This document shows positions 50,212 through 50,837 of a DNA stretch of 50,837 bases, one piece after another (position 1 is the stretch's first letter; each line of letters begins with the position of its first letter). The stretch covers positions 1-50,837 of the forward strand of contig JAEVYX010000051.1 of assembly GCA_023392515.1 (NCBI GenBank), in the 5' to 3' direction. The position numbers and the translations under genes are program-made. The DNA comes from Bacillota bacterium. Its GTDB lineage: Bacteria > Bacillota > Clostridia > Christensenellales > Aristaeellaceae. Under the pieces are notes generated by a model. The model saw only the letters and a program-made list of their open reading frames with translations. It was not told the origin of the DNA and did not search any database.

Positions 50212-50837
50212 TTACTGTTCCTCCTTTGCCGTGAATTTCACTCTGGTAAACAGGGCGGGCTTTTCGCCAATCAAAAGCGAGGTGCGGGTGAGCAAAAACC
50301 GCGTTACAATGATTGCCGTTATCATACTCGTGATAACGCTCAGAAACAAGGTTTTCGCAAAGCCCTGAATGGAGCCGGTTCCGAAGAACAGCAGCACCGT
50401 GGCCGCAATCAGCGTGGTCACGTTGGAGTCCACAATGGCGGACATAGCGTTTTTAAAGCCGGTCTTCACCGATCCGCGGACCGTACGGCCTTTTTTGATT
50501 TCTTCGCCGAAGCGCTCAAAGATAATGACATTGGCGTCCACTGCCATACCAATGCCCAGCACGATACCCGCAATACCAGGCAGTGTTAATTGAATGCCAG
50601 GCACAATGGCAATCAGGAAGAACAAAAGCAGCATGTAGATGCACAGTGCCCAGGAAGCAATCACACCGCACAAGCGGTAGCGGACAGCCATTAAAAGCAT
50701 AACGAGCAGCAGGCCGATGATTGCGGCTGTAACGGAGGTAGACAAAGCATCAATGCCCAATGTGGCGGAAATGGTATCCACCTTTTGCTGTTTGATGACC
50801 AAGGGCAGCGCGCCCGACTGAATTTTCAAGGCGATAT
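50212..50837 (-). CDS. secD: Protein translocase subunit SecD, N-terminus beyond window
   Basis: The frame is open at the right edge, so only the C-terminal 208 residues are visible. They begin IALKIQSGALPLVIKQQKV, the conserved end of the P1 domain (LRSGALPAP-type), and continue with helices containing GIVLGIGMAVDANVIIFERF, the SecD core signature, and DSNVTTLIAATVLLFFGTG. SecD and SecF are separate genes here. Confidence 0.95.
   Translation of the reverse strand, partial: IALKIQSGALPLVIKQQKVDTISATLGIDALSTSVTAAIIGLLLVMLLMAVRYRLCGVIASWALCIYMLLLFFLIAIVPGIQLTLPGIAGIVLGIGMAVDANVIIFERFGEEIKKGRTVRGSVKTGFKNAMSAIVDSNVTTLIAATVLLFFGTGSIQGFAKTLFLSVITSMITAIIVTRFLLTRTSLLIGEKPALFTRVKFTAKEEQ

Noticed and set aside
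1..50837. tRNA, rRNA, CRISPR arrays, insertion sequences, prophage or attachment sites
   Set aside because: None could be recognised; intergenic gaps are short and explained by promoters, riboswitches and terminators.

Overview
The window is chromosomal DNA of a Gram-positive-type anaerobe of the class Clostridia. The GC content is moderate (mid-50s % by eye). Almost every gene has an AGGAGG-type ribosome binding site, promoters are TTGACA/TATAAT with 16-17 bp spacers, and a T-box and a yybP-ykoY manganese riboswitch are present. Gene content (HemZ, MutS2, ZapA, long RecJ, Rel, split SecD/SecF) is typical of Firmicutes. Several exported proteins, including the sugar-binding protein, have plain signal peptides without a lipobox. 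The family cannot be fixed from sequence alone; a Christensenellales- or Oscillospirales-like organism is a guess. No tRNA, rRNA, CRISPR, insertion sequence or prophage was seen. Both edges cut genes (cimA at the left, secD at the right).

Layout. (1) 1-8040, minus strand: a branched-chain amino acid operon, leader peptide/attenuator-ilvB-ilvN-ilvC-ilvD-leuA-cimA. It is headed by a 40-codon Leu/Ile/Val-rich leader ORF followed by an intrinsic terminator, so control looks like ribosome-mediated attenuation rather than the T-box usual in Firmicutes. (2) 8093-8932: mntP behind a Mn2+ riboswitch. (3) 8968-9960: an aldo/keto reductase. (4) 10049-15979: a maltodextrin operon lacI-GH13-binding protein-two permeases, without its own ATPase, with three near-identical LacI-type operators. 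(5) 16032-19001: an operon DUF134 regulator-Mrp ATPase-C_GCAxxG_C_C protein-23-residue Cys/His peptide-two half-size permeases, with a palindromic operator pair around a consensus promoter. This is the best candidate for an undescribed system. (6) 19103-21341: a GH4 glycosidase and a divergent AraC regulator. (7) 21407-23686: a DUF255 thioredoxin-like protein and a small unknown protein. (8) 23793-28433: a secreted multi-repeat peptidoglycan-binding protein, a divergent secreted orphan and a class-3-lipase-like protein. (9) 28444-32887: a T-box-controlled acyl-CoA synthetase, a MATE exporter and an orphan amino-acid-kinase-fold protein.

(10) 32914-41143, minus strand: zapA-U32 peptidase, then a pair of strong hairpins, then mutS2-response regulator-histidine kinase-chorismate mutase-shikimate kinase, with overlapping or tightly spaced genes. 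(11) 41244-42001: an exported cyclophilin. (12) 42025-50837, minus strand: secD-secF, a perfect 18-bp hairpin, then recJ-rel-dtd-metallo-hydrolase-hemZ.

The regulatory sites are the most informative part of the window. They include leader-peptide attenuation, a T-box with an unexpected target, a Mn riboswitch, a self-controlled LacI regulon, a DUF134 palindrome pair, and AraC half-sites spaced 21 bp apart. Statements about pathways rest on family knowledge; operon membership is inferred from overlaps and spacing.
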